From Rhodosorus marinus (Eukaryota > Rhodophyta > Stylonematophyceae > Stylonematales > Stylonemataceae): 64,000 bases of DNA. Of the stretch, positions 19,744 through 31,369 are shown one piece after another. The number at the start of each line of letters is the position of its first letter. The stretch's first letter is position 1. The notes beneath the pieces were generated by a model that saw only the letters and a program-made list of their open reading frames with translations, was not told the DNA's origin and ran no database searches. The stretch lies in assembly GCA_029953675.1 (NCBI GenBank), contig JAMWBK010000003.1:372001-436000 (forward strand). Reading direction: 5' to 3'. The position numbers and the translations under genes were made by a program.

Positions 19744-22700
19744 ATGGAGAGTTCGACAGAGATCGGTTTGCTTGGGGATCTTATCACCCGGTTTCGTGAG
19801 GGTGCGGAGAAGGATGCGGGCGATATTCTCGGTGCGGAGATACCAGAGAAGTTGGGGAGAATTTTGCACCGTATCACCGAGATACTGTCAAGAAACGACG
19901 CCGAGAGATTATTGGAACATGGTGCGCCGTTGGCCTTCCGCCGGTTTCTCGTGAGCTCAGAAAACTTAACTTGAGACCATCTGTGATTAGGAGTTACGCT
20001 ATGGAACAGCGTGGTTACCGTGGACGTTCCCGAAAAGTCTGCCCAGGAAAAAGAGAACAACGTCAATCTTGTGAAGCTCCGCCATATTGCAGCAGACGCT
20101 ATTTACATGGGTATCAGTGCCTTGGGCGGCATAAGCACCAAGTTTGAAATCACTGATGGTAGTACATCCGGCAGTGTTCTTGCAATTTGATATTTGAGAA
20201 ATTTTTGTTACCCTAAGCGCAGTGAAATCTCCCAGCTTCGCTACTGCAGTTTTACTCCGCATGTGGCAGGCGGTATATGGATATCGAAAACCTGGATTTG
20301 GCGGACGTATGCTACCAAAAAGCCTTCGAATTCCTGAACAGCATGGACACCGCGGGCAAGCCCCGAGAAAGCTCTCAAAAACAGCTGGCGAAAGTAGTCT
20401 TCGAATTGTTCATGGGAGCCGCTGAGTGTGCGTGGGAAAAAAAGGATACGGAGTCCGCGTTCGTCCTAGTAGAAAGCGCCGCGAAGAAAATCGATGATAT
20501 ACCGGAAGAAATCGACTTCCTAGCGAGGTACTGGATCACAAGCTGCAGTTTTTAACCAAACTCGGTCTCTGATCGAAGTCCGTTCGCCAAAGTATCCAAT
20601 ACAACTTTGCGGTAGTCCTCCATCAACAGAAGAGCTACGAAGAGTCCAAGAAGTGGTTGAAAAACTGCCTAGAAAACCGACAGGATAAACGCAACATAAG
20701 GATGAGCCCCCCCAAAATCGCGAAGACATTAAGACTCATGGGATCGTGCGAGCTGGAAGCGGGAAACGTTGAAGAGGCGGTGAAGTATAGTGATTCACAA
20801 CCCTGAAAGCTCAGATGCGGACAACTGGGTCGGGCTAATTTCTTGTTTGTTCTGTCCCCGTGCGGAAGACTTCTAGAGCAAGCAGAGGAGCATCATAAAG
20901 ATACTGCCACGCAGTACTTTCTCTTCAAGGCAAGCCTCTCGGCAGAATCTGGAAACTCGAAGCTGGTCCTCAACAGACTGCTGGGGGACGAAAAGCTCGA
21001 TGTAGATATTGCACTCACCGCGTTAAACTTGGCAATGGAAAAGAAACTCTCCGAGGAAGCGTTGGAGGGGTACGAGTTGTTGCTCCGCAATTCTGCGCTG
21101 AAGAGAACTGAAATCGTTTCAGCAACCCAGCAATTCGCGGAGGCAAGCGCAGCTATCGGCAGGATAGAAAAAGCTTTTCAAATTGCAAGTTCTGCTCTGA
21201 AGGACTCGGTCAGTCTACTGGATGCTGAACACACACAGAAGGAGATCTCTCAGTGGACGGGGGTGCTACTAAGCATAGGGTCCTCCCTTGCGGACAAGCA
21301 GTACTACTCGAGTGCATCCAAGTTTCTCAATCTGGCAGTTGACCTCATCGACAATCACTGCGCTGCCTCTACTCAGTACAACCAGGTTTCCGTTCTAAAG
21401 CTATGCATATCATGCGAAATTCTAGCTGGCGCAGAGCAACATAGTGGTTCTGACCATAAAGCGGTTGACCATCCGCTCTCGACGGCAATGAAGCATGCTG
21501 CCGCTCTGTTCGAAAAGGATGGAGACAGCTTCGAAACGAATCTTCTCTTGTTCAGGATCCATGTCCTCAGAAAAGAGGAGGAGCTGGCTATTGAATCCAT
21601 CGTTCAAGCGACGAAGTGCGATGGGGCGCTAGCTGACTCGCTCGTGGCAGCGGCCATGGAAGCAAAGGAAAGGGGCTTAGAGGCAGTAACAAGAAGCATA
21701 TTTAAGGAGATTCTGTCTTCGGATTCGGTAGACACCAAAGGTCTTCCTCAAGGATTCTATGGGTATTCAACCATTCATGATCGATACCTGCTTTTGCGCC
21801 ACCAGCTGACCCGGCAACTCTCAATCAGGACGGTGTTGCAGGCAGCTGCTCTTGCCTACTACGAACTCACTGGCATAGATCCGCAAGGAGAGATCAAAAG
21901 CGTAACTCATGATCAAACCGAAATCAAGAATGCTGACCCGAGCAATGGCCTGGAGAACCTCGCAGAAGTCCTGCAACTCGGCCTGGATGGCATCGATCGT
22001 TTCGGGGCAAAAGCAGCCTTTGTTGAGGAGGAGCTAGAAGAGGGAGCTTCCAACCTCTGCGATATTGCGTGGAACGCTGGACGTTTTGCTGGTGAGTCGA
22101 GCTACCACAAGCTTTGGGCCAGGTTCTTCGCAATGTCCTTCAAATACGGCTCCATAAGAAAAGGTCAGTTGTACCCCGCTTGCTAACGAGCTTCCAACGT
22201 CGCTAACGAGAGTAACCGGGAACAGGCACATGGAATGTTCTCGAAGGACAGAAAATTGCACGCATCATGACGATCACTGCGCTCCTCGAGGACCCTTCCT
22301 ACGAGCAGGAAGTTGAGCGACTCAAAGAGGCCCTTAACCTAATCCATGACACTCGGGATCTGATCGATCGGTGTCAGCAAATGTTTAATCCCGCTCAGAT
22401 TCAATCTGAAGATGCAGCAGTCCCGTTGCTCGTTCTCCTGGAGACGAGGACTAGGGCTCGACTAGGAGACTTCGAAGGTATGTTTTTCTACCTCCGTAAC
22501 CCCCTTCATGAGATATTTGTTAAGTTGTAGAGCATATCTTCTTGTGTTTCGAAGGACTCGAAAGCGCCGTTCTTGGGCTATTGGGAAAAGGGGGCCAGCA
22601 GCTGGCACCTTTGCTCGAGAAGGTAGCGGCGATTTGCTTCCAGGCAAGAGGTCAAGTGTCACGTGGGGACCACGTTGAAGGCAGCGCGTTTCGTGAAAAT

Positions 22701-23126
22701 TGCTTGGATCTAGCGCAGAGAGTACTGGAGTTCTCGTATCAGACGAGGCTGGAAAGCGGCCTGTATCTTGACGACTTGAACGGTGTAGCCGTGCTTCTGA
22801 GAGAGTTAGCTAATCTTTCCTTCGCAAAAAAGGCGGAGAGCTGTTTCGAGTTTCTCAAAGAGATCAGTACGCTTGTCGAGAAGCACTCGACCTACCCCGG
22901 GGACGAGTCACGTTGGGCGGCGTCCCGATCCTGGGAACTGGCTCAGCTATTCCTGAAATGCGACAAAATGGACGAATTCAACAACTTTGGAGAGATCGCC
23001 ATCAAAATCTGTCAAGAATCGAGCTCAGCCTGCAAACTTCATGCGTTTGTGAAACCGCTTCAAGACTTCATAACCTCCCAGAACAAGTTGAGGCGCGAGA
23101 ATGATGCGTTCCACGATTCCCGATAG
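19744..23126 (+). CDS. ZIP4: SPO22/ZIP4 (TEX11)-like meiotic TPR protein
   Basis: Seven exons: 19744-19921, 19991-20158, 20236-20527, 20593-20779, 20879-22163, 22226-22477 and 22555-23126, giving 977 residues. The family is a long TPR-like solenoid. Here are LWNSVVTVDV, the SPO22-type segment NLDLADVCYQKAFEFL, SIQYNFAVVLHQQKSYEES, then EQAEEHHKDTATQYFLFKA-like repeats. Near the C-terminus ESRWAASRSWELAQLF corresponds to the family's conserved WxxxxAWNxA region. In yeast and plants ZIP4 acts on meiotic chromosomes with the ZMM group to promote class I crossovers; in mammals it is TEX11. The start ATG at 19744 is the first in frame. The exon 4/5 junction at 20779/20879 is the least certain. The gene implies a meiotic programme. 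An alternative reading is a generic TPR protein. Confidence 0.72.
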
Positions 23127-24618
23127 ACCCCTCCAAGGTATTCATGGTTCCATACAAGCTTAATAGAGAAGGAAGGTACAGGTGGCCCTGCTCCATTGCC
23201 AGCAAGTTCAAACCTTCCCCGCATCTATCTCCAAGCACGGATCCAAGCCTCCCAAACGCACGACACAAGCAAAATTTCTAAAAAGTCTATGAAGTTAGTT
23301 GATCATCTCCAGTCAAGACAGTGCGTACAAATTTTGTACTAATATCGTACTAAATACACGCTATTCATCTGCAATAGATCAACCGCGGCCACACCCTCCC
23401 TTACCGATCTAAACCCAATTTCAAAAAACTTCAAAATTAATTTTTAAAAGTAGAAATTTTGTAAAGTCCAATTCTGCGTTACCCCACATTACCCCTGCCA
23501 ATTTCAATCCAATTAGCTCGGATTGAGAGGGGAAAAAAACAACAATATTTTTCAATCTTTGGCTATGTTCATCCAATCATCAATCGACACACCACTCTAA
23601 CAAAACGCTTCCGCCGGAAAACAGGTTGGTATGACCTGCCTTACTCTAGCACAATAAACGCTGAAAAATGAGTTAATTTAAATCGAAATCCGTATTTTGG
23701 GTATATTTGGGATATCTGTCTATATTTGGGAAACACAACTAAACCTGCGGAATCTGTTAAAAAGAAAAAACAATATTTTTCTGCAGCCGGTGTTGTTTGT
23801 CCAATCATTAGTCGCCACACCACCCTAACCAATACGGCCACTCTAAAACAAGATTAGGAATCCTTCTTTGCCCTATCATTTTATCACTCAAAATAAAGTA
23901 ATTCAAATAGTGCTCCACATTTCGGTTAGATTTGGAAAAATATTTTTATATTTAGGAAATAACTCGCCTAAAAACTCGTAATTTGGAGAAAAACCAAAAC
24001 AGAAAAAAAACAGATGGTGAGGGAGACAAAGGGACGAAAAATTTTTAAGCGCTCTTGTTGGACGGGGTTGGGGTGGGGTGGGGGTTGGGTTGGTATAAAA
24101 GAAATGAGAAAGGGTTGGGACGGTGTGGGAGGAGAGGATGATTTGGAGGTTCTTTTGTTATGACTGAATAGTGAGGAGTGTGTGAGCTTTGCTGAGCTTG
24201 TTCAAGATGGACGGCGACTAGATGGATTTTTCTGGGTGGAATGGTTTTGTTTTTTTGAACGAGGAGGTCTGAGAGATCTATGTTGTCCTTTTTTTGTTTT
24301 GTTTGGTTTGGTTTGTTTTGTGGCTTGACAAGTTGAAAGGAGTCAGGGCAGCGGTTTTTTTTTGGTGTCTCTTCGGGAGCTTTTTTTTTGTTGGCTGTGG
24401 ATAGGGTTTGATTTTGTTCGAGGATGGTAGAGAGAGCGCTTGTGCTTTTGCATGCTAGGATGAAAGGGTAGGATGTTTCTGTCATTGTGAAGTCTGTTGT
24501 ACTGTTCAGAGGGGTTGTCCTTCTGCTTTTAAAGAGGTCCGGGACCGACCACTGAGCATTAATCGGAACGCTGAGCCTAGGCTGTTTTGTGTAATCTTTG
24601 CTGTTCTGTAGTGCGATT
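23127..24618. other. Intergenic, AT-rich then T/G-rich, with a duplicated unit
   Basis: The left part is AT-rich and holds a two-copy repeat (23531 and 23759). The right part, 24040-24600, is T- and G-rich on the plus strand and gives a long low-complexity minus ORF that I reject. It probably contains the YME1 promoter and 5' untranslated region. Confidence 0.5.
23531..23830. repeat. Two-copy diverged direct repeat, offset about 228 bp
   Basis: Copies at about 23531-23602 and 23759-23830 share an A-rich block, 'caatattttt', and then 'ccaatcat' followed by a 'cgacacacca'/'cgccacacca' pair and 'ctaac'. No coding role is apparent. It may be a decayed tandem duplication or two copies of a small element. 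Confidence 0.6.
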
Positions 24619-27560
24619 ATGATGAGGTCCTCTGTGAGGGGCCTAAAGCTCACCCCCTTCCGAGACCGCAAATTGAGCAGACTGGAGAGGGAGGCGCTTT
24701 CAGATCCGTCCGACTCTGCGCGGACTTTGGTATATCTAAAAGAACTCGGAGGAAGTAATCCGGAGGAGGTGATTAGAAAAGTCGAGAAAGGGGACTTCAT
24801 TCCTAGCGACGGAGTATGCTCAGAATCCTTTCAAGTCTTGCACAGTTTGCAATGCAAGCAAGACCTTTCCGTCGTTTAATTATTTGTATCATATGTATGC
24901 TTGAAAACAAAAGGTGGCAAAGGAATATATGAGAGCACTTGTGCGCGCTAACAAGTTGGATATGACGCGCGTCGCGGAGTACATGAGAAAGGCGGGTACG
25001 TTTTTGAGTGCTAGGTCCAGGGGAAGTCCTTGGTTGGCCACCCCTACAATCTGCCCCGTCTACTAACTCGCCCTCACCCCGTTTATTTTGAGTAGGATAC
25101 ACGAATGGATATGGTCAGAGATTTGAGCCTTTGTCCTATGGTCATCGGCTAGCAGAAGGTCCCCGCCATGACGCACCATATGGATACGTGAAAGCTCCTC
25201 TTGAAGCTACGGGCTGGGAGCGCCCTCAGAACTTCGCTCCTAGAGCCACGGACGCATCACCAGCGGCGAGCGGGGCCTCTGCAAATGCCACTGTTGCAGG
25301 AGTAACGAATACCCCTGGTACCCCGTTCGAGCCTATTCACGTTAGTCTCGCAGAGCCTTCGTTTCGGGCTCAGATGTGGAAGTCCATACGTGGTTTGGGT
25401 AAGGGAGATTCGATTAAGGGTCTATCATGACTTGCTAGTGGCTGGTGTCCAACGACGTTCATCTTGTTGTCCTGGCTTTAGGTGTGACGTTCCTACTCCT
25501 TGCTGGACTTCGAACTTTTATGGAGGATCGAGGAATTGGAAAGACATTTGGAATAAATACGGACGTTCAGCCAGAGCCGGGTCAGGAGACTCCTACGCGC
25601 TTCGAAGATGTAAAAGGATGTGACGAAGCGAAGGCTGAACTGGAGGAAATTGTACAGTATCTGAAGTCTCCTCAAACATTTACAAGACTTGGTGGAAAGC
25701 TGCCGAAAGGCGTTCTTCTTGTGGGACCCCCGGGCACGGGGAAGACTCTGCTCGCAAGGTTGGAGGGGCACGATTGCATTGTAGCAAGCTGTTCTTTTTT
25801 TTTAAGCTGTGACGGGATGCTAATAGTTGATTTCATCGTTTTTCCGCTCTATAGAGCAATTGCTGGTGAGGCAGGTGTCCCGTTCTTCTATGCATCTGGC
25901 TCCGAGTTCGAGGAGATGTTTGTCGGGGTTGGTGCTCGCAGAGTTCGGGAGCTCTTCACGGGAGCGAAGAAACGCTCCCCGTGTATAATTTTTATCGATG
26001 AAATCGACGCAATTGGGGGCACGAGAAACCCAAAGGATCAGCAATATATGAAAATGACGCTCAATCAACTCCTTGTAGAGCTGGATGGGTTCAACCCGTC
26101 GAATGGGATCATCGTGATTGGCGCCACAAACTTTCCCGAGAGCTTAGACAAGGTACGTTTTCTTTTCTGCGCGATTAGCGTCAGGCGCAGCCAGCTGATT
26201 TGAGTTCACTTGTTCCGTTAATGCGAAGGCGCTTGTCAGACCTGGCCGTTTCGATCGCCACGTTGTCGTCCCAAATCCAGACGTGGAAGGACGTCGACAG
26301 ATCCTGGAACTGCATACGAAGGATATTCCACTCTCTCCAGATGTCGACCTTTCCATTATCGCTCGCGGGAGCCCAGGGTAGGCCGAATCTTGAAAACAAC
26401 CCTTAACTATGCTTGGTTCTTCCTAAGTAGTCGCTCTGCTTTTAACAGGTTTTCTGGGGCAGAGCTTGCCAACTTGGCGAATACGGCTGCTCTAAGAGCT
26501 GCCTTGGAAGGAGCTCAGAAGGTCGCCATGGAACATCTCGAGTTTGCGAAGGACAAGATCTTAATGGGGGCCGAGCGCAAAAGCGCCGTCATCAGCGAAG
26601 CCACTCGAAAACTTACAGCGTATCACGAGGGTGGTCACGCACTGATGGCAATCCACACGAACGGTGCACTCCCAGTACATAAGGTGCGAATAGCAAATGC
26701 GTCGCTCGAACGGGTTTCGGTGTTTTTCGCTCGAATAGACAGGCTTTTTGCTCTTGCTGATTGTGTGTGTGGGCTTCACTTGCATTGCGTTATAGGCGAC
26801 GATCGTTCCTCGAGGGGTAAGCCTGGGAATGGTTTCACAGTTGCCGGAAAAGGACATGACCTCAATGACACGGACTCAGATGCTGGCGCGTGTGGATGTT
26901 TGCATGGGCGGGAGAGCAGCTGAAGAGCTAATATTCGGTGAGTTTTCTAGGAGAGGAGAGCACCAAATTTGCTGCGCGTGATTGAGACCTAAACTTCCCT
27001 CTTGGACCCTTCTACTCGTAGGACCGGATAACATTACCTCCGGAGCTGAGAGCGATTTTGATCAGGCAACAAAACTCGCCGAAGCCATGGTCACAAGATA
27101 TGGCATGAGCGAGCGGCTGGGACAGGTAGTTTACGATCGGAGCGAGGAGAACTTGAGCGGGGAAACCAAGGCAACCATTGACGCCGAGGTAAAACGGTTG
27201 TTGGATGAATCGTACGCCAGGGCCACGACCCTTCTCAAAAACCATGAGAAGGAACTGCACAATTTAGCCAGTGCTTTGCTGGCTGAGGAAACGTTAAATG
27301 GCGAGGAGGTAACTGGATTAGCACATCGTTTATATCAGCGTATCAAGGGCTTGGCAATTGACCTCTTTGAGTTCCATACCGTCCAATAGGTGATGCTGGC
27401 TTCTAAGGGCCTTGTCAAGAAAGTTGTGAAGGAGACCGTTGCGGCGGAAGTACCCCTTAAAGCTCCAGAAAAGGCCACAATTGGGGATAAAACACTTCCC
27501 GCTGCGGTGCCGTCCCCAAATAGAAACAACACTGTTGGACCAAGTGCCCCTACTATGTAA
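24619..27560 (+). CDS. YME1: Mitochondrial i-AAA protease YME1 (FtsH family)
   Basis: Ten exons: 24619-24813, 24914-24995, 25096-25398, 25482-25758, 25855-26152, 26229-26377, 26449-26683, 26796-26937, 27022-27308 and 27390-27560, giving 712 residues. Layout: basic mitochondrial-type leader ([15 protein letters not shown]), an N-domain with [15 protein letters not shown], one membrane span (VTFLLLAGL), then the AAA domain with Walker A GPPGTGKT, Walker [10 protein letters not shown], the pore-loop region, and the second region of homology ending RPGRFDRH. The peptidase has the zinc motif HEGGH. The order matches plant FTSH4 and human YME1L1 almost block for block. Its role is quality control and processing at the mitochondrial inner membrane, facing the intermembrane space. 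Two ATGs start the frame. The last exon replaces an in-frame continuation and gives a Lys/Pro-rich tail. Fully intact. Confidence 0.96.
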
Positions 27561-28455
27561 TTGGAACGACTAGATCCGAAGTTGTGCGTGCAGTACTTGC
27601 GCGAATCTAACTACTCATTGGTACTACACAAGTTCTGCTGGTGACCAGGGGGGTGCCGCCGGCCAATGGTAGCGAGTTTGATGTCTTCTGGGTCGATGAG
27701 CTCTGGCTTTCGTAAGCAGCGAAGGAAGCATTGTATTAGAGACTAGGACGGACCTGGACAATGTTGGCGTGAACCCATCATGCAGAGGTCCTCGCTGACC
27801 ATTTGAGCATTGTTGTTAGGTGCCACGCGGATGGCAATGTACTGAGGTTGCGTGTATGAGAGTTTGTAAGCGCGATCCGTGGGGTGCGAGTGTGCATGTG
27901 ACTCTCAACTGTGAAGTCTTTTTTTTCTTTTCCCGCTTTGGAGGGATGTCTGTACAAATAGAAAAAAGAAAACTCTTATCCTCCGTGGACAAAAGAAGTC
28001 TTCCAGACATTGAATCATGAACACGAGCTGCTTTGGACTGAGATAGTCGAGCTAGTTCACCAAAGCGCCTCCATAGTAGACTCTCAAGTTAGCTTTCTTC
28101 ACGACTACTCTCTCATGCAAAACTTTCTCAGACCCTATCGTCTCGTAGCTCAAGACGAGAACAACATCGACTCTTCCCCAAAGAGGGAACCCTGGACCAA
28201 CTGTTCCCCTTAAGCTAACGCGATACAAATCTAAAAAAAAATTGGAACTATATTAAATGTATTTCTAAATGGATGCATTTTGGTATATAATACTCTTGCT
28301 ATTCGACTTTTTTTAGGTACTCGATTGTATTTATCAAATTCATTATAAATATACATGCATTATCTTAATTGTACTTGTTAGTGTGACCATGGATATCTCC
28401 GCGCGAGCAGCTTCTCGGGTGCTCTCGGCTACCGAACATCAACGCTTGGTATCGA
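27561..28455. other. Intergenic between convergent YME1 and TTI2
   Basis: No gene recognised. The segment from 28220 to 28380 is AT-rich. Short ORFs at 27820 and 28010 lack similarity. Confidence 0.5.
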
Positions 28456-29823
28456 TTAGTGAGAGATTAAATCTCCCTGATCCTCAAAGATTTCCTTTTC
28501 AAAGTCCCCGAAAGGGAAGCCCGATCTGCTGATCATACGGTCTTTTGCAGTCTCAGCATCGACAGCTTTCTGAATGCGCCCGAGCTCGGGTTCTTTCCTC
28601 ACAGCCGTAGTAAGCGCACTGGAGACCACTTGTGATGATCCGCATCGTCTACAAGCGACGAGAAGCTTGACCATCTGTTCAATAATTTCTTCTCGCGCTT
28701 CACGGCCTGCGGTCCTAGCCCTGAAGTAGCAGGACAGAATGCTGGGCAGGATTTCATGAAAGTGCGAAGGCACCCTTGGCCAGACGGTCCGAAAGAGGAG
28801 TTTTAGCGCTTCTGCAGTTTGTCGGAACGAAGAGCAATCGCCGGATGTCGCGGCTGTTGAAGCACTTGATTCCAGAAGGTGGAGGACGCTCAGTAGGAAC
28901 CTTCCGAGGGACATCGTCAGTCGCTGGCCGCTCGCTTCAACGAATGGGGCTACAAGCAAGCTCGCTGCCTGCTGCTCTTCAGGCTTTTCGGATTCAATCA
29001 TCGAAATCAGCAGACGAAGAGCAGTCTTATGGATCTTTAGGGGCTCGGAAGATCGGTAGGACTCAAGCGACGTCTTGAACCCACTTCCTTCGAGGGCGCG
29101 GATGAGCTCACAAGTGCACAAGATTGCTTGTGCAGAAGCCGCGGCATCTCTGTACTGCAAAGAGACTGTCAATGTCGCGTACATAGCCTCGGAGTGCCAG
29201 GACAGCGCATCCTTGCCGGTGTTTTGGACAAGGTAGCGCAAAGCCAAGAGTGCGTCAAGCCTGCGCTCCACCATTGCGTCTTGAGAAAGCGGAATCAGGA
29301 CAGATAATATCTCTGACAGGCGCGTATCCAGACGAGGTGGCAGAAGTCCAGTCACCGCTGCCTTTACCGCACTAGACCCTCCAGCGAACTCCGAGTCATC
29401 CTCAGCTTTCAATAGCTTCACGTACAGAGCGTTTAACCCATCGCCCCAAGCAATTGGGAGAAGATCGACGCTCAACAAGGAACTGCACTCCCGAATCAAA
29501 TCAGCCCCGTTCCGAACCAGAGTTCCAATAAAAACGGCATCTACCAGAGCCCCCCGAACGCCCTGCACCATCACCTGCTCCCTTTCCATATCGGCACAGC
29601 AGAGCCTAATCAGATCCACAGCAACTCTAACCGCCACGTCCGCAGCCTTCAGACTCAAGCCTCCCAAGGGAACCAACTCCGTCGCACAGCGCCGAATCAA
29701 AGCGACAGCGACAGCTGCACCATCTGCCGCACCAGCATCCGCAAATTCCACATCCCCAAGAGCCACCCATTCCTCCTCCTTCCCAGCCTCGAGGCTGAGA
29801 ATCCGCTCTGGCGTTAATCCCAT
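28456..29823 (-). CDS. TTI2: TELO2-interacting protein 2 (TTI2) homologue
   Basis: A single-exon ORF of 455 residues from ATG at 29823. It is an all-helical, leucine-rich sequence of HEAT-repeat character. Segments that recall TTI2 are ILSVLIPLSQDAMVERRLDA with LLALRYLV, AMYATLTVSLQYRDAAA, and a late TAEALKLLFRTVWPRV, which matches the conserved helix ending WPR in human TTI2. With TELO2 and TTI1 it forms the TTT complex, a co-chaperone that stabilises PIKK kinases such as ATM, ATR and mTOR. Human TTI2 has 508 residues. The call rests on these blocks and overall length; another HEAT-repeat protein is possible. It is divergent from the repeat-rich candidate gene starting near 30028. Confidence 0.72.
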   Translation of the reverse strand: MGLTPERILSLEAGKEEEWVALGDVEFADAGAADGAAVAVALIRRCATELVPLGGLSLKAADVAVRVAVDLIRLCCADMEREQVMVQGVRGALVDAVFIGTLVRNGADLIRECSSLLSVDLLPIAWGDGLNALYVKLLKAEDDSEFAGGSSAVKAAVTGLLPPRLDTRLSEILSVLIPLSQDAMVERRLDALLALRYLVQNTGKDALSWHSEAMYATLTVSLQYRDAAASAQAILCTCELIRALEGSGFKTSLESYRSSEPLKIHKTALRLLISMIESEKPEEQQAASLLVAPFVEASGQRLTMSLGRFLLSVLHLLESSASTAATSGDCSSFRQTAEALKLLFRTVWPRVPSHFHEILPSILSCYFRARTAGREAREEIIEQMVKLLVACRRCGSSQVVSSALTTAVRKEPELGRIQKAVDAETAKDRMISRSGFPFGDFEKEIFEDQGDLISH

Positions 29824-30027
29824 CGTACACCCAACTTAAGACCAAAGAATCCTCTTCCAGAGGCACCTTTTATTAAGATTCCTTCACTTCACCCGTACTC
29901 CGAACTCGATCTTCATACTCAAATAGTTTAAGAGTATTCATCTCCGACGTTCCTAACCCCGACTTTTTCGACTTTCCGTTCTTGACAACCAAGAATCCTG
30001 TCCCGAACCCAGCAGACAGCAGCATTA

Positions 30028-31111
30028 ATGAACTCAACGGGACAGAAGAAGTCTATCAAAAGATCACAATGTAAGTCCTTCTCAGTCAGCACAGAGCTCC
30101 CAGCCAACCCATACTCACCTTCTCCTCACCACAGTGTTAACCCCAAAGGTTTCTCTCCAAATTCCTCCGCAACGAATGTTGGTGTCTATTCACCAATCTA
30201 ACCTTATCGATGTTTTCGACTCTGAACAGTTAGATGCATCCGTATCAAGCTGCATCAACCTAAAAACAACTCCGAATCCCAGCCTACCGCCACCCAAGCT
30301 AACCTCGAAAACCGTCTCCTCCCAACCCCTCTCGAGCCATCTCCTCCCAATCTGTCTCGAATCGCAATCCCTCTCTTCCCAATCCCTTCTCTTCCCAATC
30401 CCTTCTCTTCCCAACTCGTCTCTTCCCAACCCCTTCTTTTCCCGATCCCTTCTCTTCTCAATCCCTCTCTCGCCAATCCCTCTATTCTCAATCCCTTCTC
30501 TTCCTAACCCTCCTCCTCTCAATCCCTCTCTCCCCAACCCTTCTCTTCTCAATCCCTTCTCTTCCCAACCCTTCTTTTCCCAATCCCTTCTCTTCCCAAC
30601 TCGTCTCTTCCCAACCCTTCTTTTCCCAATCCCTTCTCTTCTCAATCCCTCTCTCGCCAATCCCTCTATTCCCAATCCCTTCTCTTCCCAACACTTCCCC
30701 TCTCAATCCCTCTCTCCCCAACCGTTCTCTTCCCAATCCCTATCTCCCCAATCACTACTCTTCCCAATCCCTTCTCTTCCCGACTCTTCTCTTTCCAATC
30801 CCTTCTCTTCCCAACCCTTCTTTTCCCAATCCCTTCTCTTCCCAACTCGTCTCTTCCCAACCCTTCTTTTCCCAATCCCTTCTCTTCTCAATCCCTCTCT
30901 CGCCAATCCCTCTATTCCCAATCCCTTCTCTTCCCAACACTTCCCCTCTCAATCCCTCTCTCCCCAACCGTTCTCTTCCCAATCCCTATCTCCCCAATCA
31001 CTACTCTTCCCAATCCCTTCTCTTCCCGACTCTTCTCTTTCCAATCCTTCTCTTCCCAATCCCTCTAGGAGGCTCTGTACGTCTGCCGGCGCCCGGCTAC
31101 AGTTTAGCTAG
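30028..31111 (+). CDS. Candidate gene over a pyrimidine-rich minisatellite
   Basis: A good donor (GTAAGT at 30071) and acceptor (CACAG to 30134) join a 14-codon ATG exon 30028-30070 with an open frame 30135-31111, giving 339 residues. The first hundred residues have mixed composition (IPPQRMLVSIHQSNLIDVFD); the rest is a monotonous Ser/Leu/Pro/Asn/Phe repeat. The repeat part cannot easily contain stops, because pyrimidine tracts rarely make TAA, TAG or TGA, so an open frame there proves little. The 246-bp repeat period is divisible by three. I recognise no domain. Coding status is doubtful. Confidence 0.25.
30345..31072. repeat. Pyrimidine-rich minisatellite with a 246-bp duplication
   Basis: About 730 bp are built from variants of a 10-16 bp unit resembling CCCTTCTCTTCCCAAT. 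Within it, a composite block beginning at 30564 is repeated almost exactly at 30810 (offset 246 bp), a recent higher-order duplication. One strand is nearly all C and T, so triplex (H-DNA) formation is plausible. Minus-strand ORFs rich in Arg, Glu, Gly and Lys are by-products. Confidence 0.92.
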
Positions 31112-31369
31112 AAATCGTGACGAAGCTGGTGAGCAACCTAGCAGAAGTTTATGTGTACAAACCTTCATTGATCTGGCCAGCTTAGTGGAGGTATCTATCA
31201 AAAACTCTTGCGATAGCACTAGTAGTCTATCGACGCTCCTGTGATAGGACTCGTAGTGCGTGGCTACATTTCTTTTAGGACGGGAGGAGCTTGAATGATT
31301 TGGTGCGAAGACGGACGCTGATTAATTTGTGTCTTCAGAGGTTCCGTTTGCCCGATTCCCTCGCTATTG
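31112..31369. other. Short intergenic region upstream of AP endonuclease
   Basis: Contains two similar words around 31215 and 31248 ('gatagcactagtagt' and 'gataggactcgtagt') and nothing else recognised. Confidence 0.4.

Noticed and set aside
24045-24800. A 251-codon minus-strand ORF opposite the YME1 5' region
   Set aside because: Low-complexity composition from a T- and G-rich plus strand. Its N-terminal part is the shadow of YME1 exon 1, whose plus-strand frame matches the family.
30190-30982. Arg/Glu/Gly/Lys-rich minus-strand ORFs in the minisatellite
   Set aside because: They overlap in two frames with the same repetitive peptides and follow from the purine-rich strand having few stops.
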